A DNA stretch of 62,759 nt from Lachnospiraceae bacterium UBA4348 (lineage in GTDB: Bacteria > Bacillota > Clostridia > Lachnospirales > Lachnospiraceae). The notes under the pieces are model-generated. The model was not told the DNA's origin. It was given only the letters and a program-made list of their open reading frames with translations, and searched no databases. The first letter of the stretch is position 1, and every line of letters starts with the position of its first letter. Of the stretch, positions 26,480 to 34,984 are shown piece by piece. A program made the position numbers and the translations under genes. The stretch covers positions 1,257 to 64,015 of the forward strand of contig DGTA01000146.1 in assembly GCA_002394165.1 (NCBI GenBank). The letters run 5' to 3'.

Positions 26480-26620
26480 CCGCTATATCTTAAAAATGAT
26501 CATAATTACGAAGGTTGACACCTTTGAAAACCCTTTATTTATGTAATAACCCCTATAAATATGTTGATAATGACATATTCGAGATGGGCTTCCGGAACAT
26601 CGGGATCCATGATAAGGCAT
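26480..26620. other. Approximate prophage right attachment region (attR)
   Basis: Between the prophage terminator and the truncated DUF6382 gene the DNA changes from very AT-rich to GC-rich near 26,570. The host gene starts without a ribosome site inside this interval. Serine integrases use cores of two or so bases, so the exact point cannot be read without the left end. Confidence 0.35.
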
Positions 26621-27361
26621 CTTTTTCAGGATATGAGAAGCGCAGTCCGGGAAGCCGAGCGCTATTTCCTGGAACCGGGCGATATCCTTTTTGATCCGTC
26701 ATTTATCTACGTTGATCCCGGGACCGGCGCGGCTTGCTTTTGCTGCGTGCCGGACAGACCTCAGCCGGTCAAACCCGATGGGCTGATACTGGCAGAGTAT
26801 ATCTTAAAGCGGCTGGATCATGCTGACGGTGATGCGGTCTCGGTCGGGTATGACTTTTACCGGGAGATAAGCGCCCCGGGAGCGCTTCTTAGTGATGCCC
26901 TGAGGGAGATGAGCGACCCGGCGGCCCAGGTTCCGAGAGCCAGTCTGCGCTCCCTGGACCGGGAGGCAGGAGGGCCGGAAAGGGCGGCAGCCTCAGGCTC
27001 TGAGGCGGACGCACAGGATCGTCTTAAAGGGCAAGAAACAGCCAAAGGGAGCAATCTCACAGGAAAGAAAGGGAAAATGCGGAGGCTGAAGGATCTTAGT
27101 CCCGCAGCCAGGTGCGCGGCGGTCCTGATCCCGGTCAGTGCGGTGGCAGCCGGATTTCTGGCCTTTTTCTCAGGCGCGGACCTGAGCGCGGCGGGGGGCT
27201 TGTTCTTTCTGGCCGGTGCCCTTGACTGGCTGATGATCAATTCTGTCAGGAACGCCCAGTTCAGGAGAAAGAACCTGTGGGAACCGCAGCCGGAGACATC
27301 GGAGGAGGAAGAGGCGTTTATGAAAGCTCTTTTGCAGGACGTCTATGACCAGGGTAAGTAA
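26561..27361 (+). CDS. DUF6382-type membrane protein, N-terminus lost to the prophage
   Basis: The visible 266 residues start at ATG 26561 with no ribosome site. From about residue 18 the sequence fits the C-terminal half of the DUF6382 domain (IRHLFQDMRSAVREAERYFL, then FDPSFIYVDP and a Cys-rich strand). In full proteins of this family roughly 80 or more residues of this domain come first. A low-complexity linker (residues 115-170) leads to two hydrophobic segments (AAVLIPVSAVAAGFLAFF and GGLFFLAGALDWLMI). No FHA domain follows, although many family members have one. The protein is probably non-functional in the lysogen unless the 5' part, expected left of the window, is rejoined by excision. 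Confidence 0.65.
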   Translation: MLIMTYSRWASGTSGSMIRHLFQDMRSAVREAERYFLEPGDILFDPSFIYVDPGTGAACFCCVPDRPQPVKPDGLILAEYILKRLDHADGDAVSVGYDFYREISAPGALLSDALREMSDPAAQVPRASLRSLDREAGGPERAAASGSEADAQDRLKGQETAKGSNLTGKKGKMRRLKDLSPAARCAAVLIPVSAVAAGFLAFFSGADLSAAGGLFFLAGALDWLMINSVRNAQFRRKNLWEPQPETSEEEEAFMKALLQDVYDQGK

Positions 27362-27400
27362 AGCCGGTCACCGCAGATATGAATAATAAGGGGATACAGG

Positions 27401-27426
27401 CCGGGAGCGGAAGCTTCCGGTTTTTT
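27401..27426 (+). terminator. Intrinsic terminator
   Basis: CCGGGAGC pairs with GCTTCCGG around a GGAA tetraloop, followed by six T. It ends the DUF6382 transcript. Confidence 0.85.
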
Positions 27427-27433
27427 CAGTTGG

Positions 27434-27461
27434 TTTACAAACATGGTTCAGCTGTTATAAT
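27434..27461 (+). promoter_or_regulatory. Predicted promoter, extended -10
   Basis: TTTACA (27434-27439) and TATAAT (27456-27461) lie 16 bases apart, with TGT just before the -10 box. It would drive the HD-domain and radical SAM genes. Confidence 0.75.
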
Positions 27462-27542
27462 AAAAAACAGGAAAACCTGCTTTGAGAGCAGAGTGCCGTA
27501 ATAAGATACAACGATATGAAAAGCCGGGCCCAGAGGTGGAAA

Positions 27543-27902
27543 ATGAATATTTCTGAGATAATGGAAAAGATGATCGACTTTCTGAGCGGAAATGTCCGTG
27601 ATATTGAGCATATGATGAAAGTTTGGACATACTCAAAAACAATCGGCGAGTTGGAAGGGCTGGACGAGGAGAGGCAGTTCATTCTGGAGACGGCAGCCAT
27701 TATTCATGATATTGCCTGTCCGCTGTGCAGAGAAAAGTACAACAGTGTCGACGGAGTGGACTGGCAGATACTGGTTGAGGCAGATTATATCGTGAATGCG
27801 GTTGAAAGTGCTTACAGCAGGGAAAACATCGTAAACTTTATGGAAAAGGTAATGAAGACTGAGACCGGAAAACGGCTTGCGAAGAAAGTCTTTGCACTTT
27901 GA
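27543..27902 (+). CDS. HD-domain protein, apparently shortened
   Basis: This 119-residue protein starts at ATG 27543 after AGAGGTGG. Metal-binding residues of an HD phosphohydrolase are present: His23 (DIEHMM), the His55-Asp56 pair (AIIHDIACPLCREKY) and a later Asp81 (LVEADYIVN). Related clostridial proteins that I recall are about 160-170 residues, with a GHHHT-containing segment between CREKY and DGxDWQIL. Here CREKYN runs directly into SVDGVDWQIL, suggesting an in-frame loss of about 45 residues. It overlaps the codon frame of the next gene's upstream region and lies 11 bases before its likely ATG, so they form an operon. Confidence 0.7.
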   Translation: MNISEIMEKMIDFLSGNVRDIEHMMKVWTYSKTIGELEGLDEERQFILETAAIIHDIACPLCREKYNSVDGVDWQILVEADYIVNAVESAYSRENIVNFMEKVMKTETGKRLAKKVFAL

Positions 27903-27913
27903 GAGAACCTGGG

Positions 27914-29578
27914 ATGATGAAGATACTGCTGGCGGCAGTCAATGCCAAATATATACATACCTGTCCCGCAATATACAGCCTGAAGGCCTTTGCACAGTCC
28001 TGCGTGCCGGAAATGGCCGGGAGGGTGACGATCGAGACCGCTGAATATACGATCAATGACAACTATCAGGATGTCCTGGCAGGGATTATGGCTTATGAAG
28101 CGGATATCATCGGTTTTTCAACTTATATCTGGAATGTGGACCGTGTGAGGCGGCTGGTCAGGGATATCCGGTGCATTCGGGGCGATATGGTGAGGATCTG
28201 GGCAGGCGGACCGGAAGCGGGATGGTATCCCGACAGGATGCTTACAGAGGACGGCGCGGATCTTTGCTTGACGGGAGAGGGCGAAGTCGTTTTTTCGGAA
28301 CTTGTGAGATGCACCGCGCAAAAAGAGGCGCTGATCGGTCCGGAGGATTATCCGGAAGGGTTGGCCGGACTGTCTTTCCTGCGCGGCGGCAAGATCGTGA
28401 GGACCGGAACGGCACAGCCGGCTGATCTGGACCAGATCCCGTTTTTATATAGGGACCTGTCTCTTTTTGAAAACCGTATCATTTATTACGAGGCCAGCCG
28501 CGGCTGCCCGTTCGCGTGCGCTTACTGCCTGTCCGGGCGGGAGAGAGGAACCAGATACCGCAGTCTTAGAACGGTCAGGGAGGAACTGCAGTTTTTTCTT
28601 GATCAGCGGGTAAAACAGGTCAAGTTCGTGGACAGGACGTTCAATGCGGATCCGGCGTTTGCGATGGAGATCTGGACGTATATCCGGGACCATGACAATG
28701 GGATCACGAACTTTCATTTCGAGATCGAGGCGGACCGGATGACCGACGAGGAACTTGAGCTGGTCTCATCCTTCCGGCCGGGGCTGATCCAGATGGAGAT
28801 CGGGGTGCAGTCGGCCAACCCGGAGACGCTTCGGAGCGTACATCGTTTTCCGCAGCTGGACCGGATCCGCCGGGTGATGAGCGTGCTGGAGCCAAATCAG
28901 AATATCAATCTTCATCTGGACCTCATTGCGGGCCTTCCCTATGAGGGACTGGACAGTTTCCGCGAGTCTTTCAAGGCGGTCTACGATATGAAGCCCAACC
29001 AGCTCCAGCTGGGCTTCCTGAAGCTGCTTAAGGGGACGGAGCTGTATGACCGGCGGGAGGAGTACGGTCTGGTCTGCTCACAGGACGCCCCTTACGAAGT
29101 GCTGAAAACGAAATGGCTCTCCTACGGGGAACTGGAGCTGCTGCACCGCATCAGCGACCGGGTGGAGGAGTATGTGAATTCACAGGGTTTCCGCCGCTCC
29201 CTTCCGCTGGTAGAAAAGCTGTTTCCTGATCCTTTTTCGCTGTTTGAAGCCCTGGCGGAGTATTATCGGGAGAACGGGTACGACAGGAACAGACCGTCCG
29301 GAAAGAAGCGCTACGAGATCCTGGCGGATTTCGCCGCGAAAGCGGCCGGAGCGGGAAAAGAAGCGGATGCGCCGGCGGGCGCAGGCGCTGGTACAGACCT
29401 GGAGGGGATCAGGGAGATGATCCGTTTTGATCAGGCGCTTCATATCCATCCCAGCCGCCGGATGCAGCTGGAGGAGACCTTCGATTTCGGAAGCGGCCCC
29501 GTCAGGTATCATTTCGATCACAGTGAGTGTTCGCCGGTGAACGGAGAGGCGAAGGCAAGGACTGTTCCCCTGTCATAG
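27914..29578 (+). CDS. B12-binding radical SAM protein (DUF4080 type)
   Basis: This 554-residue protein has an N-terminal cobalamin-binding Rossmann domain (MKILLAAVNAKYIHTCPAIY) and a radical SAM core. The core has RGCPFACAYCLSG, in which Cys198, Cys202 and Cys205 bind the iron-sulfur cluster. KFVDRTFNADP and a C-terminal region of the DUF4080 kind follow. Relatives are widespread in Clostridia and their substrate is unknown. ATG 27914 and ATG 27917 are both possible. The last 110 residues include a low-complexity GAGKEADAPAGAGAG linker. It follows the HD-domain gene closely and is likely in the same transcript. A strong promoter for the next operon starts six bases after its stop. Confidence 0.85.
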   Translation: MMKILLAAVNAKYIHTCPAIYSLKAFAQSCVPEMAGRVTIETAEYTINDNYQDVLAGIMAYEADIIGFSTYIWNVDRVRRLVRDIRCIRGDMVRIWAGGPEAGWYPDRMLTEDGADLCLTGEGEVVFSELVRCTAQKEALIGPEDYPEGLAGLSFLRGGKIVRTGTAQPADLDQIPFLYRDLSLFENRIIYYEASRGCPFACAYCLSGRERGTRYRSLRTVREELQFFLDQRVKQVKFVDRTFNADPAFAMEIWTYIRDHDNGITNFHFEIEADRMTDEELELVSSFRPGLIQMEIGVQSANPETLRSVHRFPQLDRIRRVMSVLEPNQNINLHLDLIAGLPYEGLDSFRESFKAVYDMKPNQLQLGFLKLLKGTELYDRREEYGLVCSQDAPYEVLKTKWLSYGELELLHRISDRVEEYVNSQGFRRSLPLVEKLFPDPFSLFEALAEYYRENGYDRNRPSGKKRYEILADFAAKAAGAGKEADAPAGAGAGTDLEGIREMIRFDQALHIHPSRRMQLEETFDFGSGPVRYHFDHSECSPVNGEAKARTVPLS

Positions 29579-29583
29579 AAACC

Positions 29584-29612
29584 TTGACAAAGATGTCGCA
29601 ATTTTCTATAAT
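29584..29612 (+). promoter_or_regulatory. Consensus promoter for the sugar ABC operon
   Basis: TTGACA (29584-29589) and TATAAT (29607-29612) are perfect consensus boxes with a 17-base spacer. They lie 51 bases before the binding-protein ATG. Confidence 0.92.
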
Positions 29613-29662
29613 ATTTTTGTTGGTTTCTGACAAAAATCATTCGAAAAGGAGATGGTATCGGT

Positions 29663-30925
29663 ATGAAAAAAATGATGCGCAACATGATGATCTTTGCGGC
29701 AGCGGCAGCCATGACGGCCGGCATGGCGATGGCGGCTCATGCTGAAGTGGAGCTCGATGTGATCATCTGCCAGTATGGTCCGAACACGAATGAGTGGTTC
29801 CTGGGTTCAGGCATGGACGGTTCTAATTTCGTCGAGAAATTTGAGGCCGAGAATCCTGACATCAAGCTGAATCTGGATGTGGTTTCCTGGAATGATGTTT
29901 ATACGGAGGTGGATACCCGTATCGCCAACAATAATGCGCCGGATATCCTCAACATCGACGTATTCGCCAATTATGCGAATGACGGTCTCCTTCTTCCGGT
30001 CTCTGACTACTGCCCGGAGGATCTGTACAGTGATTTCTTCCCGTCCTTCATTGATCAGTCTGTGATCGATGATACGGTCTGGGCTGTCCCGGATCTGGCT
30101 TCCGCGCGTGCGCTCTTCTGCAACGCTGATATCTTTGAGGAAGTCGGGATCGAATATCCCACCACCTGGTCCGAGCTTGAGGATGCCTGCCAGGCGATCA
30201 TCGATTTCTATGACGGAGAGATCTATCCCTGGGGCGTTGATATGACGACGGATGAAGGCCAGGCGGCATTTGCCTACTATACCTGGGGCAACGGCGGCGG
30301 CTTTGTCGATGAGAACGGTGAGTGGGCCGTAAACTCCGATGAGAACGTGGAAGCAATCAACTTTGCGCTGAGCCTTGTGGAGAACGGATTTACCAATCCC
30401 AATCCCGCGACCCAGACCCGCTATGACCTGCAGGATATGTTCGCTGCCGGCAAGCTGGCCATGCTGATCGCCCCGAACCAGCTGCCCACCTATGTGGCTG
30501 ACAAGGGCGGCGACATCAACATGGTGACCGTGAACATCCCGGCGGCTGACGGCAAGGCTTCTTCCTCCGTCGGCGTTATGGACCGCGTAATGGCCTTCAA
30601 GGATGATACGGCTGAGGATCAGGATGCCCGCAACGAAGCCATCGGCAAATTCCTGAAATTCTTCTATGATCCCGAGAATTATGTCGGCTGGGTCAGCATG
30701 GAAGGCTTCCTGCCGGCTGTCAACTCCGCTGTTGAGGCACTGGTCGAGGCGGATCCGACCTTCGAGGCATGGCTGGATGTCCTTGGCGGCTGCCAGTTCT
30801 ATCCGACCGCAAAGGCCGAATGGGATCAGGTGAAGCAGGGCGTTATCGCTGCTGAGCAGAATGCACTGACCGGTTCTGACATCAAAGAAGAGCTGGATGC
30901 TCTGCAGGCGCAGCTGGCCGGCTGA
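29663..30925 (+). CDS. Extracellular sugar-binding protein of an ABC importer
   Basis: This 420-residue solute-binding protein (cluster of MalE-like proteins) captures a sugar outside the membrane. Residues 1-27 are a signal peptide (MMRNMMIFAAAAAMTAGMAM) ending AHA-EV, a type I cleavage site. There is no Cys lipobox, which is unusual because Gram-positive binding proteins are normally lipoproteins. Family features are FVEKFEAENPDIKLNLDVVSW, the ADIFEEVGIEYPTTWSELEDAC hinge region and AAGKLAMLIAPN. An AAAGGAG site precedes ATG 29663. A terminator hairpin follows, which would favour high binding-protein levels over the permeases downstream. Confidence 0.9.
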   Translation: MKKMMRNMMIFAAAAAMTAGMAMAAHAEVELDVIICQYGPNTNEWFLGSGMDGSNFVEKFEAENPDIKLNLDVVSWNDVYTEVDTRIANNNAPDILNIDVFANYANDGLLLPVSDYCPEDLYSDFFPSFIDQSVIDDTVWAVPDLASARALFCNADIFEEVGIEYPTTWSELEDACQAIIDFYDGEIYPWGVDMTTDEGQAAFAYYTWGNGGGFVDENGEWAVNSDENVEAINFALSLVENGFTNPNPATQTRYDLQDMFAAGKLAMLIAPNQLPTYVADKGGDINMVTVNIPAADGKASSSVGVMDRVMAFKDDTAEDQDARNEAIGKFLKFFYDPENYVGWVSMEGFLPAVNSAVEALVEADPTFEAWLDVLGGCQFYPTAKAEWDQVKQGVIAAEQNALTGSDIKEELDALQAQLAG

Positions 30926-30970
30926 TCCGTCCGGAAGAGTGCAGCATTGACGTTTTGAGACAGAAGAGCA

Positions 30971-31009
30971 GATCGGACCTGACATGATAAAGTCAGGTTC
31001 GATCTTTTT
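30971..31009 (+). terminator. Attenuating terminator between binding protein and permease
   Basis: A 13-base stem from GATCGGACCTGAC and GTCAGGTTCGATC, with one weak position and an eight-base loop, precedes five T. It probably lets part of the transcripts through to the permease genes. Confidence 0.8.
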
Positions 31010-31059
31010 GGAAAAGCAATTAACCGTGCCTTGAAAAAGGGACGAAGGAGGGATGGAAA

Positions 31060-31950
31060 TTGAATGCCGGCTCGCGTAAAAATACTCTGACACCGTATCT
31101 GTGGCTGCTCCCGAGCATTCTGCTGATCGGAATCTTTGTGGTGTTCCCGATCGTGATCGTGTTTCGGATGTCTTTCAGTGAGATCTCCAAATCCGGCGTG
31201 ATCGGCGGTTTCATCGGACTGAAAAACTATAAGGATGCCGTCTCACTTCCCGCCTTCGGGACGGTGATGAAGAATACTTTCTGGTGGGTGCTGTCGGTGG
31301 TGGGACTGTCCACACTGCTGGGCTTTATCATCGCGCTGGTCCTGAACCAGGAGTTTGCGGGACGTAAGATCGCCCGCTCGATCCTGATCTTCCCGTGGGC
31401 GACATCCCTTGTCATCCAGGCCTCGGTGTGGAATTACATCATCAAATACGAGTACGGAAGCCTGAACAATGTGCTGCTCAACCTTGGGATCATCAAAAAC
31501 GCAGTCAACTGGCGCTCTTCATATCAGATCGAGTTTATCTGGGAGTGCGGGGTCGGCATTTTCGTCACGATTCCGTTCGTCGCATTCTGTGTGCTCTCCG
31601 GTCTGCAGTCCATCGATGAATCGCTCTATGAGTCCGCCATTGTGGACGGGGCAGGCTTCTGGGACAAGCTCTTTAAGATCACGCTGCCCCTGGTGCGGCC
31701 GGCGCTCTCGGTGAGCACGGTCCTTAACATTATCTATGTTTTCAATTCGTTCCCGATCGTTTACACGATGACGAAAGGGGCCCCGGCGAACAAGACTGAC
31801 ACGATGATCACATACCTGTATATGCTCAGCTTCTATGACCGCAGGAAAGGACCGGCGATCGCGCTCTCGGTGATCGGATTTGTGATCCTGTGCATCTGCG
31901 CCGGCATCTACATGATGACCGTGATGAGGAAGGAGGATTCGGAGTCATGA
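31060..31950 (+). CDS. Sugar ABC permease, MalF type
   Basis: This 296-residue permease has six membrane segments, the first at YLWLLPSILLIGIFVVFPIVIV, and the EAA-loop near ESAIVDGAGFWDKLFKITLPL. The start is a TTG at 31060: AAGGAGGG lies seven bases before it, and the nearby ATG at 31053 opens only a nine-codon frame. The low-efficiency codon may tune expression relative to the binding protein. The stop overlaps the next permease (ATGA). Together with that protein it forms the membrane channel. No ATPase gene is linked, so a shared MsmK-type ATPase encoded elsewhere is likely. Confidence 0.9.
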   Translation: MNAGSRKNTLTPYLWLLPSILLIGIFVVFPIVIVFRMSFSEISKSGVIGGFIGLKNYKDAVSLPAFGTVMKNTFWWVLSVVGLSTLLGFIIALVLNQEFAGRKIARSILIFPWATSLVIQASVWNYIIKYEYGSLNNVLLNLGIIKNAVNWRSSYQIEFIWECGVGIFVTIPFVAFCVLSGLQSIDESLYESAIVDGAGFWDKLFKITLPLVRPALSVSTVLNIIYVFNSFPIVYTMTKGAPANKTDTMITYLYMLSFYDRRKGPAIALSVIGFVILCICAGIYMMTVMRKEDSES

Positions 31951-33539
31951 AAACGGAAAAGCTCCTTCCCCGCGGGCGGATCGCGCTGCTTGTGATCTCG
32001 GCGGCCCTCGCACTGGCAGCGGCTTTGATGAGCCTGCCTCTTTATTCCTTTACGGCATCGGTATACACCAAAAAGTCTGCGAACACCTTCGTTGGGGATG
32101 ATAAATATAAGGAAGTGCGCGCCGAGGTCGAGGCCGAGGCGAAGGCCTATGAAGAGAAGGGCATGGCGGTCACGATCGACGAGACGGTGACCGAGCGCAC
32201 CAATTCCAAGGGGAAGACCACATCGCTGGTGGCGTTTTCCATCCAGGAGACCTTCCGGAAAAACATCTGGTCTTTCCTGAATGGAGATCTGCCCTCGTGC
32301 CGGGTGCTGCAGATCATGCTCCTTTGCGCTCTGCTGGGTGTTGTCTGCACGCTGGCCGGAAGCGCGTTCTGCCTGGGACAGGTCCCGAAGACCCTTTCGC
32401 GTCCGAAAAGAGTGCTCCGGGGAGCCGCTTGTGTGCTTTTCGGGCTGGATGTGATCCTCACGCCGGTCTTTATCCTGATGAACAACCATACCTTCTGGAG
32501 AAAACTCGGTCTCTACAACAGCGAGCTGATCACAGACGGAAAAGAGGCATTTTTCGGGAAACTGGACCGGTTCCTGTTTGGAGGCAGCCTGGGAGACGGG
32601 ATCGACGCGGCGCTTAAGAACCTGTCCGCAGATCACAGCCCGCTGGTCTGGGGATTGATGCTTTTATTTGCCCTGGCGGCGCTCGGCGCCGTGCAGATCC
32701 GTTTCGGAGCGGTCAAAAAGACATTCCTTAGGGTACTGCTCTATGTTTTTGTGGCTGCGGTATGTATTGTGACGCTGTACCCGTACTATGTCATGCTTAT
32801 TACTGCATTCCGGTCCAACGCCGAGACGCTTGACATGTATTTCCTCAACATGCTCCCGACAAAATGGATCTGGAGCAACCTGACCGATATCATCCGGCGC
32901 GGCGTGCCGCGGTTCCTGGCGAACTCCGTGATGGTGGCGGGCGGCGCCACGGTGCTGGCCATGCTGTGCGGGATCCCGGCGGCGTTCGCCATGGCCAGGA
33001 TGAGGTTTAGAGGAAAAAAGATCTTCCTGGGCTTTGTGATCATGAGCCAGATGTTCTCGCCGGTCGTGCTGCTGATCGGGATCTCCCAGCTGATGAATAT
33101 CCTGCACCTGAATGATACCATCCTGGGGCTGGTCCTGATCAACGCAGCGTTTAACCAGGCGTTCGCGATCTGGCTGCTGCGGGGCACCTTTGTGGCGATC
33201 TCCCCGGAGATGGAGCAGGCGGCCAAGATCGACGGCTGCACGACCTTCGGGTCGCTGACGAGGGTGCTGCTGCCCATGGCCGCTCCGGGCATCGTGACGA
33301 CATTGATCTTTGTGTTCATCAATGCATGGAACGAATACACGATCTCTACCGTGCTGATCTCCACGGCTTCGAAACGACCGATCACGGTCGGAATAACACA
33401 GTTCTCGTCGTTCAACATGATCGAGTGGCAGTACCTGTTCGCAGCATCGCTGCTGGCTACCATCCCGGTGGTGATCCTGTTTATGGCGATCGAGAAGCAT
33501 CTTACAAGCGGTCTGACCAGCGGCGGTGTGAAAGGATGA
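31947..33539 (+). CDS. Sugar ABC permease, MalG type with long N-terminal extension
   Basis: This 530-residue protein is about twice the usual length. The last 280 residues are a standard MalG-type permease (VLLYVFVAAVCIVTLYPYYV, then AFRSNAE, with an EAA loop EMEQAAKIDGCTTFGSLTRV). In front is a roughly 250-residue region. It has a first membrane helix (LLVISAALALAAALMSLPLY), an exterior charged part with a YEEKGMAVTIDETVTERTN stretch, and three further hydrophobic segments. This extension could give extra contact with the binding protein or sense the substrate. The start at ATG 31947 overlaps the previous stop. Nothing suggests a frameshift; the frame is open throughout. Confidence 0.85.
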   Translation: MKTEKLLPRGRIALLVISAALALAAALMSLPLYSFTASVYTKKSANTFVGDDKYKEVRAEVEAEAKAYEEKGMAVTIDETVTERTNSKGKTTSLVAFSIQETFRKNIWSFLNGDLPSCRVLQIMLLCALLGVVCTLAGSAFCLGQVPKTLSRPKRVLRGAACVLFGLDVILTPVFILMNNHTFWRKLGLYNSELITDGKEAFFGKLDRFLFGGSLGDGIDAALKNLSADHSPLVWGLMLLFALAALGAVQIRFGAVKKTFLRVLLYVFVAAVCIVTLYPYYVMLITAFRSNAETLDMYFLNMLPTKWIWSNLTDIIRRGVPRFLANSVMVAGGATVLAMLCGIPAAFAMARMRFRGKKIFLGFVIMSQMFSPVVLLIGISQLMNILHLNDTILGLVLINAAFNQAFAIWLLRGTFVAISPEMEQAAKIDGCTTFGSLTRVLLPMAAPGIVTTLIFVFINAWNEYTISTVLISTASKRPITVGITQFSSFNMIEWQYLFAASLLATIPVVILFMAIEKHLTSGLTSGGVKG

Positions 33540-33542
33540 TGA

Positions 33543-34598
33543 ATGGTGATGAGAACGGAACAGATTGCCCGCTTGTTTGTCCCTGACGGGCACATCTTAT
33601 CGTGCGAGCCCTATGGGAACGGACATATTAACGATACCTACAAGGTATGCACAAAGGACGATGCCTTTATTCTCCAGAAGATCAACCGTCATGTTTTTGC
33701 AAGGCCCGACCAGGTGATGGAAAACCTGGTGGGCGTTACGGAGTGGATCAAAAAGAAAATGGAGGCGGACGGGATCGACCCGGCGCGCCGCGTGCTGCAT
33801 GTCATCCGCACCGTTGACGGAGCCGCCTTCGCGGTGGATGAGGGGGGAGAATACTGGCGGGCCTGCCGCTTGGTGACCGGGGCTGTCTGCTATGAGCGGC
33901 CCGAGACGGAGGATGTCTTTTACGAAAGCGCGGTGGCGTTCGGCAATTTCCAGCGGCTTTTGAGCGATTATCCGGTGCAGGATCTGCATGAGACGATCCC
34001 GGGTTTTCACAATACGCCGATGCGCTTCCTCCAGTTTAAGCATGCCGCCGAGAAGGATGAAGCCGGCAGGGCGCAGTCTGCGAGGGCGGAGATATTGTTC
34101 CTTCTGGAGCGGGAGCAGCTGTCAAAGCGCCTGGCCGGGGCAGCGCAGAAAGGCCTCCTGCCCCTTCGCGTGACGCACAACGATACCAAGCTGAACAATG
34201 TCCTCATGGACGCGCAGACCGGTAAATGGCTGTGCGTGCTCGACCTTGACACGGTGATGCCGGGCCTGTCGGCGACGGATTTCGGCGATGCCATCCGGTT
34301 CGGCGCATCGACGGGAGCTGAGGATGAGCCCGATCTTGACAAGGTTCATTTCGACACACACCTGTATGAGATCTATCGCAAAGGCTACCTGGAAGGCTGC
34401 GGCGGTTCACTCACCGACCTCGAGGTATCGATGCTCAGTGACGGCGCCATGGTGATCACCTACGAACAGGCCCTGCGTTTTCTGGGGGACTATCTGAACG
34501 GGGATGTTTACTATAAGACAGCCAGAGAGAACCACAACCTGGACCGCGCCAGGACGCAGATCCGGCTTCTCGAGGAGATGGAAAAGCATTTTTCATGA
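33543..34598 (+). CDS. N-acetylhexosamine-1-kinase-like phosphotransferase
   Basis: This 351-residue enzyme has the aminoglycoside-phosphotransferase fold. The pattern of N-acetylhexosamine kinases (NahK) is seen in GNGHINDTYKV near the N-terminus, the catalytic VTHNDTKLNNVL, and the metal site CVLDLDTVMPG followed by DFGDAIRFGA. NahK phosphorylates GlcNAc or GalNAc at C1 after disaccharide cleavage. The gene starts four bases after the permease stop, so it is part of the sugar-import operon. No lacto-N-biose phosphorylase is nearby, so the route is partial here. A different sugar 1-kinase role remains possible. Confidence 0.82.
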   Translation: MVMRTEQIARLFVPDGHILSCEPYGNGHINDTYKVCTKDDAFILQKINRHVFARPDQVMENLVGVTEWIKKKMEADGIDPARRVLHVIRTVDGAAFAVDEGGEYWRACRLVTGAVCYERPETEDVFYESAVAFGNFQRLLSDYPVQDLHETIPGFHNTPMRFLQFKHAAEKDEAGRAQSARAEILFLLEREQLSKRLAGAAQKGLLPLRVTHNDTKLNNVLMDAQTGKWLCVLDLDTVMPGLSATDFGDAIRFGASTGAEDEPDLDKVHFDTHLYEIYRKGYLEGCGGSLTDLEVSMLSDGAMVITYEQALRFLGDYLNGDVYYKTARENHNLDRARTQIRLLEEMEKHFS

Positions 34599-34622
34599 TC
34601 TTCCCGGTGTTAATGCTTTTTT
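34582..34622 (+). terminator. Intrinsic terminator overlapping the kinase 3' end
   Basis: AAAAGCATT (34582-34590) and AATGCTTTT (34612-34620) are perfect inverted repeats with a 21-base loop and further T. It ends the sugar-import operon. Confidence 0.6.
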
Positions 34623-34712
34623 AATGTTCGCCGCGTGGTTTCTTTAATTTTCCGGGATTACCCTGTTTACAGATCAAAACCAGACAAACAGATCGAACGG
34701 AGGAAAATAAAA

Positions 34713-34892
34713 ATGAAAAAACTGTGCAAAAGCAACACTCAGAAAATGATCTGCGGAGTATGCGGAGGGATCGCGGAATATTTCAACATCGATGTGACAC
34801 TGGTCCGCCTTGTGGCCGTTGTCCTGGGAGTGACCGGCGGAAGCGGCCTGCTGCTGTACTTCCTGGCCGCGGTCATCATGCCGGAAGAATGA
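34713..34892 (+). CDS. PspC-domain membrane protein
   Basis: This is a 59-residue protein of the PspC family. It has KLCKSNTQKMICGVCGGIAEYFNID, then DVTLVRLVAVVLGVTGG and a hydrophobic segment LLLYFLAAVIMPEE at its end. Stand-alone PspC proteins are small membrane proteins linked to envelope stress in other bacteria; their role in Clostridia is unclear. It lacks any fused sensor or toast-rack domain. GAACGGAGG precedes ATG 34713. It stands alone between two terminated units and REP-like repeats. Confidence 0.88.
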   Translation: MKKLCKSNTQKMICGVCGGIAEYFNIDVTLVRLVAVVLGVTGGSGLLLYFLAAVIMPEE

Positions 34893-34984
34893 CAAAGGGG
34901 TCTGACCCTTTTCGTACTTCACAGCGCTAAAGGGGTCTGACCCTTTTCGCACTTCACAGTGCGAAATCGGCCAGACCTCTTTTC
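34893..34984. repeat. REP-like hairpin repeats (two and a partial copy)
   Basis: AAAGGGGTCTGACCCTTTTCG occurs at 34894-34914 and again at 34929-34949, each nearly self-complementary. A degenerate inverted third copy lies at 34961-34984, so the segment 34942-34961 folds as TTCGCACT with AGTGCGAA. The same core recurs at 38053. Confidence 0.85.

Noticed and set aside
31053..31079. ATG right after AAGGAGGG as start or leader of the permease
   Set aside because: It opens only an eight-residue peptide in another frame; the TTG at 31060 has ideal spacing and opens the permease. A leader function cannot be excluded but there is no support.
29807..31093. Minus-strand ORF of 428 codons
   Set aside because: It is opposite the binding-protein gene; its composition is that of an antisense shadow.
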